NCBI RefSeq assembly: GCF_000158815.1
Contig: NZ_GG657738.1
Coordinates: 255,058 to 297,627, forward strand
Source: Micromonospora sp. ATCC 39149
Lineage (GTDB): Bacteria; Actinomycetota; Actinomycetes; Mycobacteriales; Micromonosporaceae
Reading direction: 5' to 3'
DNA length: 42,570 nt
A program made the translations under genes and the position numbers. Under the pieces are notes generated by a model that was not told the DNA's origin, did no database searches, and saw nothing but the letters and a program-made list of their open reading frames with translations. Positions 41,521 to 42,570 of this stretch are shown piece after piece (the stretch's first letter is position 1; each line of letters opens with the position of its first letter).

Positions 41521-42570
41521 TCAGACCACGGGCGGCTGAGAGTTCGATGAGAGTCCGGCGAGAGCCTGCGCCCTTTCGGGCGCGGGGACGGTCCGACCCC
41601 GGCGGCCCGGGTGCCACCAGTTCGCCCGGCCGAGCAGCGCCATCGTGGCCGGCACCAGCAGCCCCCGCACCACGGTGGCGTCCACCGCCACGGCCACCGC
41701 CATACCGAGGCCGAACATCTTGATCACGGGGTCGGTGTGCAGCACGAAGCCGGCGAAGACGGTCACCATGATCAGCGCGGCGGAGGTGATCACGCGGCCG
41801 GTGCCGGCGAGGCCCTCCCGGACGGCGACCCGGTTGTCCCCGGTCGCCCACCACGCCTCCTGCACGGCGCTGAGCAGGAACACCTCGTAGTCCATGGAGA
41901 GGCCGAACAGCAGGGCGAACAGCATCATCGGCACGTAGCTCTCCACAGGCACCGGCCCGGACAGGCCGGTCAGCTCCACCCCCCAGCCCCAGGAGAACAC
42001 GGCCGTGAGCACCCCGTACGCGGCGCCGATCGAGACCAGGTTCATCACTGCGGCCTTGACCGCCAGAACGGGGGCGCGGAACGCCACGTACAGCAGCACG
42101 GTGGACAGCCCGACGACCACGGCGATCACCCACGGCATCCGCTCCCGGACACGTTCGGCCAGGTCGGCGCGGGTGGCGGTGGCCCCGCCGACGTGCACCC
42201 GCACGCCGTCGACCCGCACGTCGCGCAGGTCGGCCACCAGGGCGGCGGTGGCCGGGTCGCTCGGGCCGGTGTCCGGCTGCACGCTGGCGGTGGCGACCCG
42301 GCCGCCGTCGGTGAGGCGTACCGGGGCGACGAAGGCGACGCCGGGCGTGGCGGCCAGCTCGCGGGCCAGCTCGGTGAGCCGGGGGTCGGCGGTGCCGGCC
42401 GCCGGGGGGTCGACGGCGGCGACCACTGCGAGCGGGCCGTTGACGCCGGGCCCGAAGCCCTCGGCGAGCAGGTCGAAGCTGGTGCGGGTGGCGCTGCCCG
42501 GGGGATCGTCGCCGGCGTCGAGCTGGCCGAGGCTGAGCGTGGCCGCGGGGGGCGGCGAGCGCGGCGAGCA
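41521..42570 (-). CDS. MMPL/RND-family transporter, C-terminal part (5' end outside window)
   Basis: The frame is open to the window edge, so the N-terminal half is missing. The visible ~349 residues include the second periplasmic region (TSFDLLAEGFGPGVNGPLAVV, typical of MMPL) and the second membrane half, with about six helices. FGLSMDYEVFLLSAV carries the conserved Asp-Tyr used for proton coupling in MmpL3-like pumps, and AVAVDATVVRGLLVPATMALLG is the usual last helix. Such proteins export lipids, siderophores or drugs. Downstream lie the two-component genes, probably co-transcribed. The tail SNSQPPVV ends it. Confidence 0.92.
   Translation of the reverse strand, partial: CSPRSPPPAATLSLGQLDAGDDPPGSATRTSFDLLAEGFGPGVNGPLAVVAAVDPPAAGTADPRLTELARELAATPGVAFVAPVRLTDGGRVATASVQPDTGPSDPATAALVADLRDVRVDGVRVHVGGATATRADLAERVRERMPWVIAVVVGLSTVLLYVAFRAPVLAVKAAVMNLVSIGAAYGVLTAVFSWGWGVELTGLSGPVPVESYVPMMLFALLFGLSMDYEVFLLSAVQEAWWATGDNRVAVREGLAGTGRVITSAALIMVTVFAGFVLHTDPVIKMFGLGMAVAVAVDATVVRGLLVPATMALLGRANWWHPGRRGRTVPAPERAQALAGLSSNSQPPVV

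Overview
The window is very GC-rich, has short intergenic gaps and many GTG starts, and carries a mycothiol-dependent isomerase homologue, a Scy/DivIVA-like coiled-coil protein, an ECF sigma factor with a DGPF partner, a CBM2-GH12 cellulase and a STAND/TPR protein. This is typical of a filamentous actinomycete. The overall style suggests Micromonosporaceae, which is an inference without a marker gene. No rRNA, tRNA or CRISPR array was seen.

Layout. 1-5.4 kb: end of an epimerase-like dehydrogenase coupled to a maleylpyruvate-isomerase-like protein (+); an AraC regulator (-); two divergent AhpD/carboxymuconolactone-decarboxylase genes, the second followed by an SDR. 5.4-6.6 kb: a His-rich membrane protein overlapping a CopC gene (-). 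6.9-10.7 kb: a carotenoid oxygenase (-) divergent from a TetR regulator (+), then a GMC oxidoreductase (+). 10.9-14.8 kb: a STAND-type NTPase with nine near-identical 138-bp TPR repeats, a small membrane protein before it, and a remnant of a Tn3-family transposase. 14.9-21.2 kb: a DHA2-type MFS exporter, an SDR and an ECF sigma factor/DGPF pair (-), then an alpha/beta hydrolase and an XRE regulator (+). The exporter and the XRE gene share an operator-like palindrome. 21.3-27.7 kb: a DUF899 protein, an acyl-CoA-dehydrogenase-like flavoprotein, an inositol-monophosphatase-like enzyme, a class V aminotransferase and a cellulase. 28.3-31.7 kb: a BASS-type transporter, a DUF1232 protein, the coiled-coil protein and a small ABM monooxygenase. 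31.96-37.97 kb: a tightly coupled six-gene operon of the uncharacterised STM4011-STM4015 type: two leucine-rich-repeat-like STM4015 paralogues, an ATP-grasp-like STM4014, an alkaline-phosphatase/sulfatase-fold STM4013 hydrolase and two radical SAM enzymes (STM4012, STM4011). 38.2-42.6 kb: kynureninase (+), then MMPL transporter - response regulator - histidine kinase (-).

The strongest candidate for an undescribed system is the STM4011-STM4015 operon. Its stop/start overlaps imply stoichiometric synthesis. Its enzyme set (two radical SAM proteins, an ATP-dependent ligase-like protein, a phospho/sulfo-hydrolase-like protein and two scaffold-like LRR proteins) looks like a modification pathway for an unknown substrate, and its second STM4015 copy is a local duplication.

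A caution runs through the window. At least six otherwise well-preserved genes (copC, carotenoid oxygenase, ECF sigma factor, second STM4015, STM4014, STM4012) are interrupted by small indels. The protein resumes in another frame with family-typical sequence, so sequencing or assembly error is the first explanation. I annotate these as single interrupted genes.
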